Source of the DNA: Nothopassalora personata
Taxonomy: Eukaryota > Ascomycota > Dothideomycetes > Mycosphaerellales > Mycosphaerellaceae
NCBI GenBank assembly: GCA_033816765.1
Contig: CM066292.1
Span: 3,286,001 to 3,350,000 of the forward strand
Length of the DNA: 64,000 nucleotides
Direction of reading: 5' to 3'
Numbering within the stretch: position 1 is the stretch's first letter; every line of letters starts with the position of its first letter. Below the pieces are notes generated by a model. It was not told the DNA's origin, ran no database searches, and worked only from the letters and a program-made list of their open reading frames with translations. Position numbers and translations under genes: made by a program. This document shows, in pieces, positions 10,961-23,152 of this stretch.

Positions 10961-13900
10961 GTAAATAGCTATAGTAAGGAAAACGGATACGACTACGATA
11001 CGACGCATCTATAGGAAGACACGACGCATCTATAGGAACCCGGCAAGGCTCTAACGCCTAGCAACTATTTAGCTCACTTATTAGGATTGCTTAAGACTAC
11101 TAGAATAAAGGAACGAGTTGCAGAAATTGGAATAGGCGCGTTCGAGGGAGATTCTATTACTAACGTTTATTTAGTTTAAGGGGATTAGCCCTCCGAGATC
11201 CTAAGGCAGTCTACATTAAATGCTTAGGCACGAAAGCAATAAGTAGGCTAACATATAGCTAATATTAGGATGCCGCAGGTCTTTACGATATGATATATAA
11301 GCGTAAGGCGGACAAGAAGAAGCTAGTAGACGCGAGCGTTTACGAACGCCTAGAATCACGAGTTAAAGGAGATATAGAATAGAAGCGTAGGGCACTGTAC
11401 CTAGAGTCGAAGATGCCTAAAGGACAAGGTCCGTTTAACGGGAAGTACTTAACTAAGAAATTCTTAAATATTAAGCGAGGTAGCCGGATTACTCTAGAAC
11501 GGCTTACCTTAATTAAGGTTAGTATTAAGCTATTACTAATAGAAAGGGCCTTATTTAATAAGATGCTCTATAACCGGGAGGCAGTCCTCGCTTAGGATTT
11601 TAGTTATATAAGGCAAATTAGGTACGATGTTATACTACTTTAGAAGATTAACACGGTCCCTTATAGGCTATAGTAGGCACGCCCTATCCGGTTACACCTA
11701 AGTCTTAGGGCAATTATTAAGCGCATAATTAGAGCCCGGATTAAGAACAATATCCTAGAATACTTATAAGAGGTATATTCTAATAGCTAGTTCCTAGTCG
11801 TAAAGAAGGTTAATGCCTCTAGAAGCGATGTGCTATATCAGTTATTAATTTACCTATGCTCCTAAATAAGGGTTCTATACGCGATACTAACATTCCACCG
11901 GACACAGATAGCTTCTTAGAGGATTTTACCGGGTGCCGAGTCGCTTTACTTATAGACCTGTTTTTAGGTTATAATTAGATCACTTTAGATAAGTCCTACC
12001 GGGACTTAACAGCCTTTATAACCCCTCTTAGCCTAGTACGCAACACGACTCTACCTTAAGGAGCTACTAATTTAGTTACTTAGTTCGTACGTACGGTAAT
12101 AAAGATTCTACTTAATTATATCTCGTATCGAGTAAAGCCGTTTCTCGATAACATTAGTATTAAGGGACTAACTAAGGACTATAGGAACGTAGAAGTAGAG
12201 CCTAGGTTAAGGAAATAGGTCGTTAAGCACATTGTTTCCCTAGATCTAGTTCTTACTAACTTAGAAAGAGCTAGTACGGTAGTTGCTAGAGGCAAATCCT
12301 AATAGTTATACGAAAAGCTTAAGATCGTTAGGTACATTACTAGCCCGGATAGTCGCTATCCTAACCTAAAGGTTATAGCTAAGATCCTAGATTAGCCTAC
12401 GCCTACCTATATTAAGGAGGTCCGTACCTATGTAGGGCTATATGTATACTTCCGGATATAGATCTTCTAGTTCGTTATTATCGCTCGACTAATATATAAG
12501 CTACTAAAGAAGGACGCCGAGTTTACCTAGATAGAAAATGAGCAGTTCTCAAAAGAAGAGGTTACTAGATATCTTATATAGGCTCTAGCCTTAGTTACCC
12601 TCTACTACTTACCTAGTGCTAGGTCTATCTTTATCTTAGTTAATGCTAGCGGTACTAGATAGAGATGTATCGTTTCTTAAGAATTAATAGACAGTACCCG
12701 ACGGCGTTACCCGGTGCGGTATAAGAGTAGAATCTAGAACGCGTTAGAATCTAGATATAATGCTAGTAAGCGGGAATGCCTTAGGGTCCTTAAGGGGCTT
12801 AAGAAAATCTAGAGATATGTTACTAGCGTTAATTTTATCCTTAAGGTTAATGCTAAGACACTTATATAGTAGCTTCACCGGCCGGCTTCGGACCTACCGA
12901 ACTCGGTAATAGCCCGGTAGGTCGCATAGATTAGGCTATTTACGTTCGAAGTAAAGCACGTTACGGGAGCTAGGTATACTAGCCTAGATGCCCTGTCTCG
13001 TAGGCCCTCTACACCTTAGGAACCTATATACGCTAACGAAGATGAAGTTAACCGGATAATTAATAATAAGCTATTCGGGTACCCGGAGCCGGTTGATACC
13101 TATCTAGTTAAGATCTAGAAAACACGATATCTCGGGGACTAATACTCTAAGAGCTCTTAGTAACTTACTTAGGTTATAGAAACTAGGACCCGACCCGATA
13201 GTGTTACCCTTGCTAAGTACCGGCGGCTAGTAAAGAAGAGCGTCAATTTCTTTATCCGGGACTAATTGCTATTCTTCTAGAAGCGCCGAGGAGTACCGTT
13301 ATAACTTGTAATTAACGATAATAAGGCTTAGAAGGAGATCGTTATAGAATACTATAAAAGACACGGTTATCGTAGCGCTAAGGTCGTATATAACCTTATT
13401 TTCAATCGGTATTACTAGGACGGGTGCTTCACCGATGTCTCTACGTAGGTTCGAAGTTATACTCCTTATAGGTTTCGCGAAGGCAACTAGCGCGCTAGTA
13501 AGCTTTACTTATCGACCCTTAGGTTATTAGTAAGAAGTAGTACTCGGACCCCGTCTAGGTACATAAAAATAGATACCTCCTAGTTACGTGCGAAGCACTT
13601 AGTAACTAGATCGAGGCTAGAGTAACGAGGGTACCTTCTAGCTCTAAGACGGTTACTAAGTTTCTATATAAGGATGTCTTCTATAGGCACGGCTACTATA
13701 CTAAAATTGTGCTTAATAACGCTACGGTTTATATAGCTAAGGTTAAGCGGTTGCTCGTAGGACTTAGTGTTCGAAGGATCCGAATATTACCGTACTATCC
13801 GTAGTCTAATGCTCTAGTCGAGGCTAGACACCGTTAGATTCTTATAGCGTTAGTAAAGCTTATAAGGAACATATACCGCGGATAGGAGCAATAGGTACCC

Positions 13901-14760
13901 GCTATATTATAGGCTACTAGGACCACGACCTGTCGTACTACTAGAATAACGCTAGCTTAGGTCCTATATAGCTATTGCACGATTCTACCAATTAAGGTTA
14001 AGTACCCGACGTAGGCGAATTATTAATAGGGATCGGTAAGAACGACTAAGGACCTACTTACTATACGTGCGCGTTAACTCTAGGCTCGAGACCTTAGTTT
14101 AGAAGAGCTATATACTCGAAGGAAGCGGCTAAGAGAACTTAGTAAGGACTACTTTAATTCTTACCGGAATGTTAACTTTACTAGTTTCTAGAAGGGCGAC
14201 CTTATTATAAGGTTCGATAAGCTATATAAGGACGACTTCTTACGTAAGATCGGTTACCGATAGTAAGGTCTATATCGGGTGTCTAGTGTCTCTAGGGAAT
14301 TTAGTACCTATATTCTTAAGGAACTTAATAGTACGCTAATAAAGGGTGTTTAGGCACGAGAAAACCTTAAGCTAGTTCTAGAGCTTCGCCCGGATAACAT
14401 AGGAGTACTAAGCTTAGATGATAGGATCGATCTCGTAATAGGGGAGGGAGAAGTTGCTAATAGCGAAGATAGTAGTAATTCGAACGAGATCGAGCCTATC
14501 GCCGACGAAGACGTGCTACCTATAGGAGTTAACGAAAGGGGATCGGATCCTAAACCGGAATCTAAGAAGCTATAGGTTAGGCCTTATAACCTTTCTATAG
14601 CCGAAATTTTATAGTTTAGTAGGATCGAGGCTAAGAACTAATTAGTTAGTAATAGCGTACGGAGTTCACTTCCCTTAGGCATGTGTTACGTATACCCTTT
14701 AGTTTATTAAGCCAATTCGGTTATCTAGACTTCACTTTATAGGGTGTTCTTACCTTAGTT
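10961..14760 (+). pseudogene. Gypsy-D pol region (RT, RNase H, integrase)
   Basis: The plus frame reads through Ty3-type reverse transcriptase: a DLFLGYN-like segment near 11955, a TLP.GATN segment near 12050, and the active-site box FLDN at 12141-12152 (usually FxDD). RNase H follows near 12600-12990. The integrase zinc head is visible near 13325-13440 with YYKRHGYRSAK. All are interrupted by TAG at Trp/Gln positions. The region starts after the palindrome at 10947 and ends before the one at 14783. Confidence 0.75.
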
Positions 14761-14782
14761 AGACCTTAGTTAGTAGAGTTAC

Positions 14783-14808
14783 ATTTACCGGTCCCGGGAC
14801 CGGTAAAT
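14783..14808. repeat. 26-bp perfect palindrome at the pol/ORF3 border of Gypsy-D
   Basis: The core ACCGGTCCCGGGACCGGT is extended by ATTT/AAAT on the two sides to 26 bp of perfect dyad symmetry. It is the longest of five copies in the window (4552, 7577, 10947, 14783, 19054) and lies between the pol and ORF3 frames. Confidence 0.8.
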
Positions 14809-14999
14809 CGGATTACGTAATAGTGTACTATGCCTCTATTAAATGCTTACCTAGGTGGTTACTAGCACTAGTTTTCGGTTACATGTAGGGTTATCGGACC
14901 TTTAGTGTAACCTTAATAGTACTGCTCTTACTACTTATAAGACCGGTCTCGGTACTACTACCTTATAACGGTTATAGGGACATACGCTAAGAGGTATAC

Positions 15000-17900
15000 T
15001 TAAGCGCAGCTCTCTACCTACTACTTCCTCTCTTTTTCTTTAAACACTAATACCCTATCTATACTAGTACATCCTTACTAACTACTAACATATCTATCTA
15101 CTACTATATACATTAGACGGTTCTTTAGCCTCTCTCTTTACGACCTTAACCTTCTTTAAAGCCCCCTACCCTAACATTAAGCTTTTAAAGCTTACTAACA
15201 CTCTAGAGTAGCACTACGAGATAGCTAACTCTTACGATCTTACTACTAGCGACTCCTAGTTATTATAGCTTTAGCTAGTCCTTCGTTATGCCCGGCTAGT
15301 TCGAGTATAGCGCTTACTAGTACTATTACTAGGCTTAACCGCCTACCTTAGACCTTGTTTAAGTTCCTTTGTCTACCGGACAACGTTAAGCATGTCCTTA
15401 CTAATACAAACACGCCGAAGTCTACCGCTAATATTATGTTCCGGGAGCTTAGTCCTTAGAAGCGGGTTAAGGTATTAAAGGACTTCTATAAGGGCTTCGA
15501 GAAGGTGTTCGAAGACTACTCCGTCTAGGTTAACCTGTTGTTTAAGGAAGTTAAGAGCGGCATAGGTAAGAGCTACTAGGACAAATTCCTTAGTAATAAG
15601 AAGCTCGATGTCTTATTTCCTATCGTCGGTAGGATTCGTAAGACCGGTTTAGAGATTCGTAACCGAGAGAAGACTCTTCGAGCTACGCTTACCCGCTACT
15701 AGCTATAGTAGATAGATAATAAGATTCTTAATCGACGCGTTATCTCTAAGCTTTATAGTACTAATAGCGGGCGCCGCTAGTTTACGGCCTTTATTAACAA
15801 GTACCTAGACTATAGTAGGGCTATTAGTAGAATTTAGAGGGCATTAATCTAGCGTATAAGGATCGGCCGTAAGAGTATAGATCGTAAGCAAATTCTAGAG
15901 CCTAGTAATCTTACCCGGTGCGATAGAGAGGCTAAAGCACGTAGCATTAATCCGTAGTTGGCTAAGAGTAGGAAGATTATTAGAAGACACCGCCTAGCCG
16001 TCTATAAGGATAGCCTTCTATACTTTATAGAGGGTACTATTACTAAGAAGTCCGCGTCCCTAGAGGACAGCATAGATTAACCTAAACTATCTAGCTAGTA
16101 ATAGTCTTAGCTACGTTAGCTACTACCGGGTAGTAAAGGTAAAGGACGTGTAAAGAGTACTACGCGAACTCTACTACTAGCCTCTACCTAGCCTATAGTC
16201 CTATCGAGAGGCGGTCGTAAGTCGAGTCGACTTAAGTAGCTCCGTATAGGCGAGAGTATAGGTAATGGTATAACTGCGCCTACTCGATCCTCGCCTAACC
16301 GAACGCTAGACGGCGCACCTATACGCGAGGGTAGTCCGCTAGGTACACCGGTTAGTACCCTACGATCTACTCCGGCCTTAACTAAGAATAGTAATCCGAT
16401 ACTTACTATGTTACCTTCGGCTATAATTAGGGATGTATTAGTCTTTAAGGGTTAGATCCTATAAGAAGACGAGGCCCTCCGGATTAAGCGCGCTAACTGC
16501 ACCTATAATAAGCGGTACTATAGTATTAAGTTTAGAAACTCGATTAATGTAGATAGTATTAACTAGCTACCTAAGTACCGGATAGCGGGCCTTAAGATAC
16601 TCGAATATACTATCTCGTAGGTTCTTAAGAGGGATAGTAAGGTTAGCGCTATAATGTACGATTAGTATATTCGAGATTTCTACTATAAGGCCCTCTACTT
16701 CGTTACGAATTTCGGTATTACCGCTAATACCCTATGTAAGCGTGCGCTTAAGGTCTAAGACTAGCTCTTTAAAGGCAAGAGTTTTTTAGCTATTAAGGTG
16801 AAAAATAGGTTGTGGTTCCGCCCTAGTAAGCGTAGTTAGAAGACTGTTAACCCGCTTAGCTACCTCCGCGTTCGAGGCAAAATCGGCACTACGAGTAGTA
16901 TCGTTACGTATACTAACTACAACTAGATCCTTAATAAATTTAGCATTAATAAAGCCGACTAAGCCGATCTTAATAGCACCGGTACCTACATTAATAGCAA
17001 TATGCTATACTAGTATAATAACGCTAAACTAGCGCCGCGGGTTAAAACGGTTAGAGAAATAATAAGTCGAGAATTCGACGTATACCGATAGTACCTACGA
17101 GAATTAAATAAGGTTAGGAACGGCGGCGTCTACTAGAACATATAGTATTCTCTAAGCTAATAGATTATGCGACAAGACCCCGGGCTGTAGCTCTTATAAG
17201 TAGCGCTATACCCTTAATACTGCACTCGGTTCATCTCCTTCCCTAGGCCTACGATTTTTAGCTTTAATAGGGCTTATTAGGGGGGTAACGCGAACGCTAT
17301 AGTGTAGTATACTAGGGTCGACTTAAACCTCGAAATTGAAAACTACTAGACTAGTAACCGGCTTAACATGCTATACTCTCTTAACTTAGAGGGCACTAGT
17401 AGGCCGGAGTTTTTACACGGTTTTTATAAGTAAGAGAATACTATAGAGTTTATCTAGTAGTACCGGAATAACGACTGTATAGAAGACGGCCGATTTAAGC
17501 GTTTCTTCTCGGTTAGGGTTTAGAACTACCTAAGTAAAAACAGCATTAGCTAGTTTAGAGAGGATCTAAGCGCTAGGCAAATGCGGGTAACTACTGTAGG
17601 CGTTCTAATAAGGTAGGCCGTATATAAGAAGACGCTACGTTAGATTAACCCTTACTTTATCGAGATCCGCGACGATAACTATCTTAAACTCTAGCGAAGC
17701 TAGAGCATACACTAGGTAATAGACCTCTATCGTAACTTTAAGACGCCGAGTAAGAGCGCTATAGAGTTTAAGTATCGACGCCTAGTACCCGGCTATCCTT
17801 TTCCTACGGGCGTATACCTTAGTAGCATTAGCCCTCTATCCGATACCCTAGCGGGTTTAAAGTCTTAGAACGATAACAAAGTTATCCTTAATGCTAGAAA

Positions 17901-18180
17901 GTAGCTTAATGCTACGGTCCGCCTAGACTCGGAGCTCTTCTATAAGAAGATATATAAGTAGCGCGTCCGAGCTATAAAATTAATAGATAAGTAGCTTAGC
18001 TTAGTTACTACTCTCGAGTAGCTATACTTTATAAGTAAAGGGCGCGATAAGAGCTTCTTCCGCAACTACTATAGGAACTTTACTAACTAGCCGCTTAGGG
18101 ACGCGTCTAATAAAACTAGTGTTAGCTACGATAACGAGTGGGTCTAGATAAAGGAGTTATGTAAGAATAAGTAGAACTAA
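15000..18180 (+). pseudogene. Gypsy-D third ORF region, function unknown
   Basis: After the palindrome, a long plus-strand frame with RIP TAGs runs for about 3.1 kb. Its composition is protein-like: runs of charged and aromatic residues with stops at probable Trp codons. Recognisable short stretches include KTGLEIRNREKTLRATLTRY near 15640 and YPFPTGVYLSSISPLSDTLAG near 17795. I see no integrase, envelope signal, transmembrane run or other named domain. It could be an extra ORF peculiar to this family or a captured host gene. An un-RIPed copy would be needed to define it. Confidence 0.55.
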
Positions 18181-18764
18181 GTAGTTAGTGCGGGTTTATA
18201 GGCTCCTAGTTTCTAGTTGATTTTCCGGCTATAGCTATAGCCTATAGGTACTAGTTTCTAGTTCTAATTCTAGTTCTAGTTCTAGTTAATGCTTCGGGTA
18301 CGGGTACTTCTAGTCCTTAGATCTTACTTGTTTCCTATAGTTACTTATCTTCCCTTAACTAACTTTCTAGTTACGCGATAGACTCGTCTTTAAATTTATT
18401 AGGTTACTAGTACTAACACTCACTTATTTCATAAATAGCGTTCGCATCATTTAACTATCTAGCCCGTTCGATTAATGCTAACATAGCTGCCTATTCCCTC
18501 GCTAGTTTCGTAGTATACGTTAATATAGTACGACGGGTACGAGTCGCAGTTATTAACGCTACTATTACGGTCTCTATTAGAAGAATCCTTTCGATCTCTA
18601 TAAACTGTCGCTAGTAGGCCCTAGGATTGCCTAACATCTTATATGTTAAGCTAAATAATAGGGTAAGCTATTATGCTACTATAAGACTACCTTAGCTTAT
18701 AGCGACTAACTACGCTACCTGTAGTGCCCGGGCTTACTACTTTAGAACCTAAGGACAGGTTCGT

Positions 18765-18778
18765 AATAGGGGAGGATA
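18765..18778 (+). other. Polypurine tract of Gypsy-D
   Basis: AATAGGGGAGGATA lies immediately before the 3' LTR and is the expected primer for plus-strand synthesis. It fixes the orientation of the element. Confidence 0.7.
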
Positions 18779-19148
18779 TATTAACGACTAATAGGTTATG
18801 TTAACCTTAGGTTTAGAGGGGGTCCCTTAGGTCCAACTTACCCTAATTTTATTTAGGTTTAATTAGACATTTAGGTAAGCTAGTAGGACCTAGTATAGCT
18901 ATTAAGATATATACTACGTAGTTAAGCATTATAAGCGTAGCATTAAGAAAACAATTCAATTTATACCTCTCGAGTAGAGGGTATAGGGGTTTAAGTCCGC
19001 TAATCCTCTTATTTATCTAGCTACTGCGCTACTCGTTACGTAACCTGATTTCACGGTCCCGGGACCGGCAAATACCCCTGCTTATATAAGCGCCGCTCTA
19101 TACCACTACAACTCGGACAGGCCTATATAGGGTAGTTAGTAGACATTA
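18779..19148 (+). repeat. Gypsy-D 3' LTR
   Basis: 370 bp, near-identical to 7302-7671, with the palindrome at 19054-19067. Differences between the two LTRs are largely C/T and G/A. Confidence 0.82.
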
Positions 19149-19159
19149 GTATATATACC

Positions 19160-19279
19160 CTATATTATACTATTTCTATAGCTAGATAGTCTTATGCCTT
19201 ATACAATTTATAAGGGTTACTAATCTACCCTATTGTTTTAATCTAGAAGCTTATACTCGTTAAATACCTATTTACAACA
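19160..19279 (+). repeat. Truncated Copia-A LTR, plus orientation
   Basis: The sequence up to TACCTATTTACAACA (ending 19279) matches the reverse complement of the Copia-A LTR at 24524-24699, but only its terminal two-thirds. It is abruptly cut on the left by Gypsy-D. Its orientation is opposite to that of the Copia-A pol at 5600-7301, so it is a different copy. It forms the border between the repeat block and the P450 gene. Confidence 0.7.
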
Positions 19280-19439
19280 AGTATAAGCTCCTTAGCCCGT
19301 CCTTATAGAGACGGCACCGCTAGCACACTTAAACATTAGACGCTAATATGCGAACGCACTAGGCACTTAGTTATATTCTATAATGTAATAAGCATAGAGG
19401 GCACTATAGATGTAAGCATATTCCTAGTAGGCTTATAAG

Positions 19440-20962
19440 CTGGTCGCAACATAATTATCTATAATCCAGGCCTTGTTAGGCTAACCGCAGTCTTCTTACT
19501 AGCATTGCACCTTATCTAGAAGCTCCTAGTGTATAAACGATTTATTAGCCCACTTCGAGACATCCCTACTGTTAAGACAGATTGGCTAACGGCCATATAC
19601 CGATGGATATACTACGAACCAGATCCTGTAGAGGTAATGCAATAGGTAGCGTAGACGCTGCATGACGGCCTCGTCAAGTATCCAGGCATTGGAGGCGCCG
19701 AGCGAGTACTTCTACTTAGCCTAGAAGCAGTAAGAGAAGTGCTCGTAACTAAGGCATATTCGGACTTCCAGAAGCCGTCACTAAACCGACAGCGCTTGGG
19801 CACTTTGTTTAGTGAAGGCCTGTTGGTTTCTAATGGAGAGAATCACAAAAGTCAGCGAAAGAAGATCCTTCTAGCTTTTGCACCTCGGAATATTAATGCT
19901 TTGGTGCCAATTTTCTGGAATAAAGCATGCGAGCTTACTCGTCGATTACAAGAACATGTAGAGCAGTATGGTCCAGATGTCGAGCTCGCACAATGGACAT
20001 CTCGAGCGTCCCTGGATGTCATTGGTGTCGCCGCTTGGGGTAGGGACTTTGGCGCCATTGCGAATCCGCATACCGAGCTTGTATCGCAGTACCATCGCAT
20101 GTTTCGAGGCAGTCCAAAGGCGAACCGCCAGGCCATGTTGATCTACTCCGCGGCATTGCTGGTGCCGATGAAGACTTTGCGAAGGCTGTTCCCGTGCGAG
20201 TTCTTTGCGAACGCCGCACAAGGGAGTCGCGCCATCCGCAGCGCCGCTATGTCTGCCATTGAGGAGAAGAGGTCTGACCCAGCTTCCCGTGGTGACATAC
20301 TAAGTCACTGCATGTCCACCAAGATATTTGACGATGCAGGTCTGGTGGAGCAAATGCTGAATGTCCTTGCAGCAGGACATGAGACGTCGAGCTTAGCCGT
20401 AACATGGGCCGCATATCTGCTCTCGAAACACCCGGAAAGCCAAGAACGCCTTCGAAGCGAAATCCGGTCTCAGTTACCATCTTCCGAGACTGCTAGCGAA
20501 GTGACTGCAGAGCTGCTGGAGACCCTTCCTTACTTGAAGGCGGTGACGCGAGAGACTCTCCGGCTGATACCTACCGCACCTGTCATTCGTCGCGAGAGCA
20601 AGTCCGACACATCAATCCTCGGCTTTCCTGTGCCGCGAGGAACGAGCGTCATAACATTCGCGAAGACGTTGAACACTAATGAAGCGGAGTGGGGTCCCAC
20701 CGCGCAAGAGTTCTTGCCAGAGCGATGGCTCGATACGGAAGCTCACTGTGTCGACAACTCCTTTCTGACCTTCAACGTTGGTCCACGGAGCTGTGTGGGC
20801 GAAGGATTTGCGCGGGCAGAGGTCCCATTGTTGCTTGCCGCGCTGGTAGGCAGATTCTCCATGCAGCTATCGAGGCCGAATGTCGAGCCAGGTCTTATAT
20901 GGGGGATCACGCTGAAACCTGTTGACCTGAAAATTAACCTGACCCCATTGAAAGGATGGTGA
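19440..20962 (+). pseudogene. Cytochrome P450, 5' part broken by three RIP-type stops
   Basis: Heme-thiolate monooxygenase, normally ER-anchored. An open frame from 19655 to the TGA at 20960-20962 holds all C-terminal P450 signatures: I-helix AGHETSS, ExxR in ETLR, PERW, and the heme loop FNVGPRSCVGEGFAR with its Cys ligand. In the same frame upstream lie a hydrophobic anchor (AVFLLALHLI, near 19485-19515) and RFISPLRDIPTV, but TAG stops at 19517-19519, 19643-19645 and 19652-19654 interrupt it. No intron is needed. The stops are confined to the part nearest the RIPed repeats ending at 19279. A truncated protein from an internal start would lack the membrane anchor and start of the fold and is unlikely to work. 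The family beyond P450 was not determined. Confidence 0.85.
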
Positions 20963-21458
20963 TGTAGTGTTGTGCAGTTTCGATCGAGCTGTCATGCTGT
21001 CCCGATACCGACGCGGTCAGACCGGCGTTCAGAAATCAGACAAGGCGGCGAGGGTCCTATTGAGATCCTCGTCTGCCTGCTTTGCCAAAGGAAAGGGGAG
21101 ACAGCACAACCCCGAAAGAGCCCCGTAACATGTGGTATCGGCATTGCGGGACCGGTGGGACTCGCTACGGCCATGATGCGGATCCGAGATGTGATCTCAC
21201 GGGGTTGGAGGCAAGAGTAATGATGCAAGACATAATTCTGGTTTGATTACAGATATCTTGCATAGAAGAGTAAGAGCCCAATGGGAGTCTCCAGCTTTGA
21301 TCACGCCACGAGAATTGTGGCTAAGCATCGCGGCATGCTATCGTCCTCACTATGGCTGGACATATTCAGCTGGAAGCAAGGGGTCAAACATACCACCTCA
21401 AAGCTCAACTTGCGGCTGATGAATGAGGGTCATAGTTATTGTTTTCCTAACACTCACC
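20963..21458. other. Intergenic, nothing recognised
   Basis: Normal, un-RIPed composition. Only short overlapping ORFs occur on both strands and none resembles a protein. It lies between the P450 remnant and the 5S gene. Confidence 0.5.
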
Positions 21459-21577
21459 ACATACGACCATAGATTCGTGAAAATAGGGCATCCCGTTCGC
21501 TCTGCCGTACTCAAGCACGGAATCGCAGGACTAGTACTATGGTGGGTGACCACATGGGAATCCCCTGTGTTGTATGT
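21459..21577 (+). rRNA. 5S ribosomal RNA
   Basis: 119 nt starting ACATACGACCATAG and ending GTTGTATGT, the standard fungal 5S ends. Internal landmarks are present: CCCGTTCGCTCTGCCGTACT, the box-A-like CAAGCACGG segment, and GGTGGGTGACCAC near the 3' side. A TTTT tract at 21577-21580 fits Pol III termination. In many filamentous ascomycetes 5S genes are dispersed rather than in the rDNA array, which fits this single copy. Minor differences from textbook fungal 5S in the middle could mark a variant or an early pseudogene. Confidence 0.87.
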
Positions 21578-23152
21578 TTTGCACTTATTTTGCAAGTTGT
21601 GGTTGATTGAAAAGTCTTTTTGGCTTGTGCGAGGCCAATGCGCTGCCGAGGTCAGTCCAGACGCCGACAAAAGCCGAGCTCTTTTTGCTGACATGTATCT
21701 CCTAAGTCAGGTTTCCCTTGGCACGCGGCGAGGTGCGTGCATTCTTGTTTCGATGACAAACACAGCATGACGCTGCGCGATAACTCATCGGCTATCAAGC
21801 CCGCTTGAACTGGACGAGAAGATAACCAGATCAAGTTCACGAAGTGACAGAGTTATGTCACGACCTTCCCCTACTAAGACTATGGGTCGACTCGAACCAA
21901 CGGAGTCGGCTAATGCGAAGACATGCGTTCGAAGACGCCCCCTTCTACACTTTCTACATCCGCGCTACCGTTCAATATTTTCTCGGATTTCTAGCCTCGG
22001 CCGTCTTGTCCGCGCACCATCGAACCGAAAGGTGTAATTTTGATCTCAGTACACTCACTGAAGCACTGTGGCAATTTTCCGCCGTCCCGTAGGCCACATT
22101 CTCATCGTAGGTGCATGGTTGGTCAAGCAGGTTTTCCGCATCGTCGATGCACTACAGAGACTTTGGCGTAACACACTTCACGGGAATCTCTAAACTCTCA
22201 TACCGAGCCGTAGTCCTACAGCACAACGAAGCCGTCAGGCAGTCTGCAAGCTCTGAAGTGCGGGTTGCTATGTGGGATGCATGGGCCGTATTGAATCGCT
22301 CCATTAGAGACTTGCGCAGTACGAACCCCGAGAGGCGCGGCGTATGTGGTGGATGTAACGCAAAATGCTATCAACTACTGCAGAGGCGAACATGATGAGC
22401 CTTCAGTAAGTGATGTGATGAGAGTGAGATGGAACTCAGAACTGGTAGCTTGAGCTGATGTTGTGGTCAGATCTTGCTGAACCGTTCCTCAGTAGCTGTT
22501 CGATCTTACACTTGATAGCAGAATCTGCTATCGTGCTGAATACTTATGTCGATCGCACGAACTTATCGCTAGACATAGAATGCAACGTCACCAGCCCACG
22601 CCATTACGCCGAGATGGGATCCTGCAATCCGCTTACATCTTTCCGAGGCAGGCAATAAACGACAGATCACCGCTGTCTGCGTCCTCTTGGGCTACTGAAA
22701 CAGTGCTCCTTACACTTGGCAAGACTTGGAATCTATGTTGCCGTGCAAAATTTCTTGGCTGCGCGGCTAGCATACGTCCAACGTCGCCTCTTTGCAACGA
22801 CGAATTGTACATGCCAAACGATGGAAATGTACACGAAAGGACCGTAGAATCCAGTCATCTCTCATGGGTGCTCTCGGACGAACCAAGTTCGAAGCGGTTC
22901 TGCTGGCTGTGACTTGCTGGACTGCTGGGATATAGCTTGCGGAGACAAAGTGGTTCGAGCGACGAACCCTAACTCGATCTATACCTTCGGAAAGCACCGC
23001 CAGACTGAATTCCACAAACAATGGTAACACAGTTCGAAGGTATGGACGGCAGCACTATTTCGCAACTTGAGACATCCTCAGTACCGTAACTAATTCTGTC
23101 TCCCGATATGACCAGCACAGACGTTACGCAGAAATAGCCTCTTGATCACTGA
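21578..23152. other. Intergenic, nothing recognised
   Basis: About 1.6 kb of ordinary composition with only short ORFs on both strands (longest about 115 codons) that show no coherent domain. No tRNA or repeat was identified. Confidence 0.45.

Larger units (their letters stand above)
7302..19148 (+). mobile_element. Gypsy-D: 11.8-kb LTR retrotransposon with three ORF regions, RIP-inactivated
   Basis: Two direct 370-bp LTRs (7302-7671 and 18779-19148) bound 11.1 kb of internal sequence. A purine-rich tract (18765-18778, AATAGGGGAGGATA) lies directly before the 3' LTR, fixing + orientation. Inside are a gag region with a CCHC-like knuckle, a pol region with Ty3-type RT and an HHCC integrase head, and a third ORF region of about 3.2 kb. 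All frames carry many TAGs. The flanks do not show matching target duplications (TATAG against GTATA), and they come from a minus-strand copia pol on the left and a plus-oriented copia LTR on the right. The present ends may therefore derive from recombination between two copies. Confidence 0.82.

Noticed and set aside
7296..19155. TAGTA(T) as a target duplication of Gypsy-D
   Set aside because: It only matches if the LTR ends are moved away from the 370-bp boundaries shared by all three copies.
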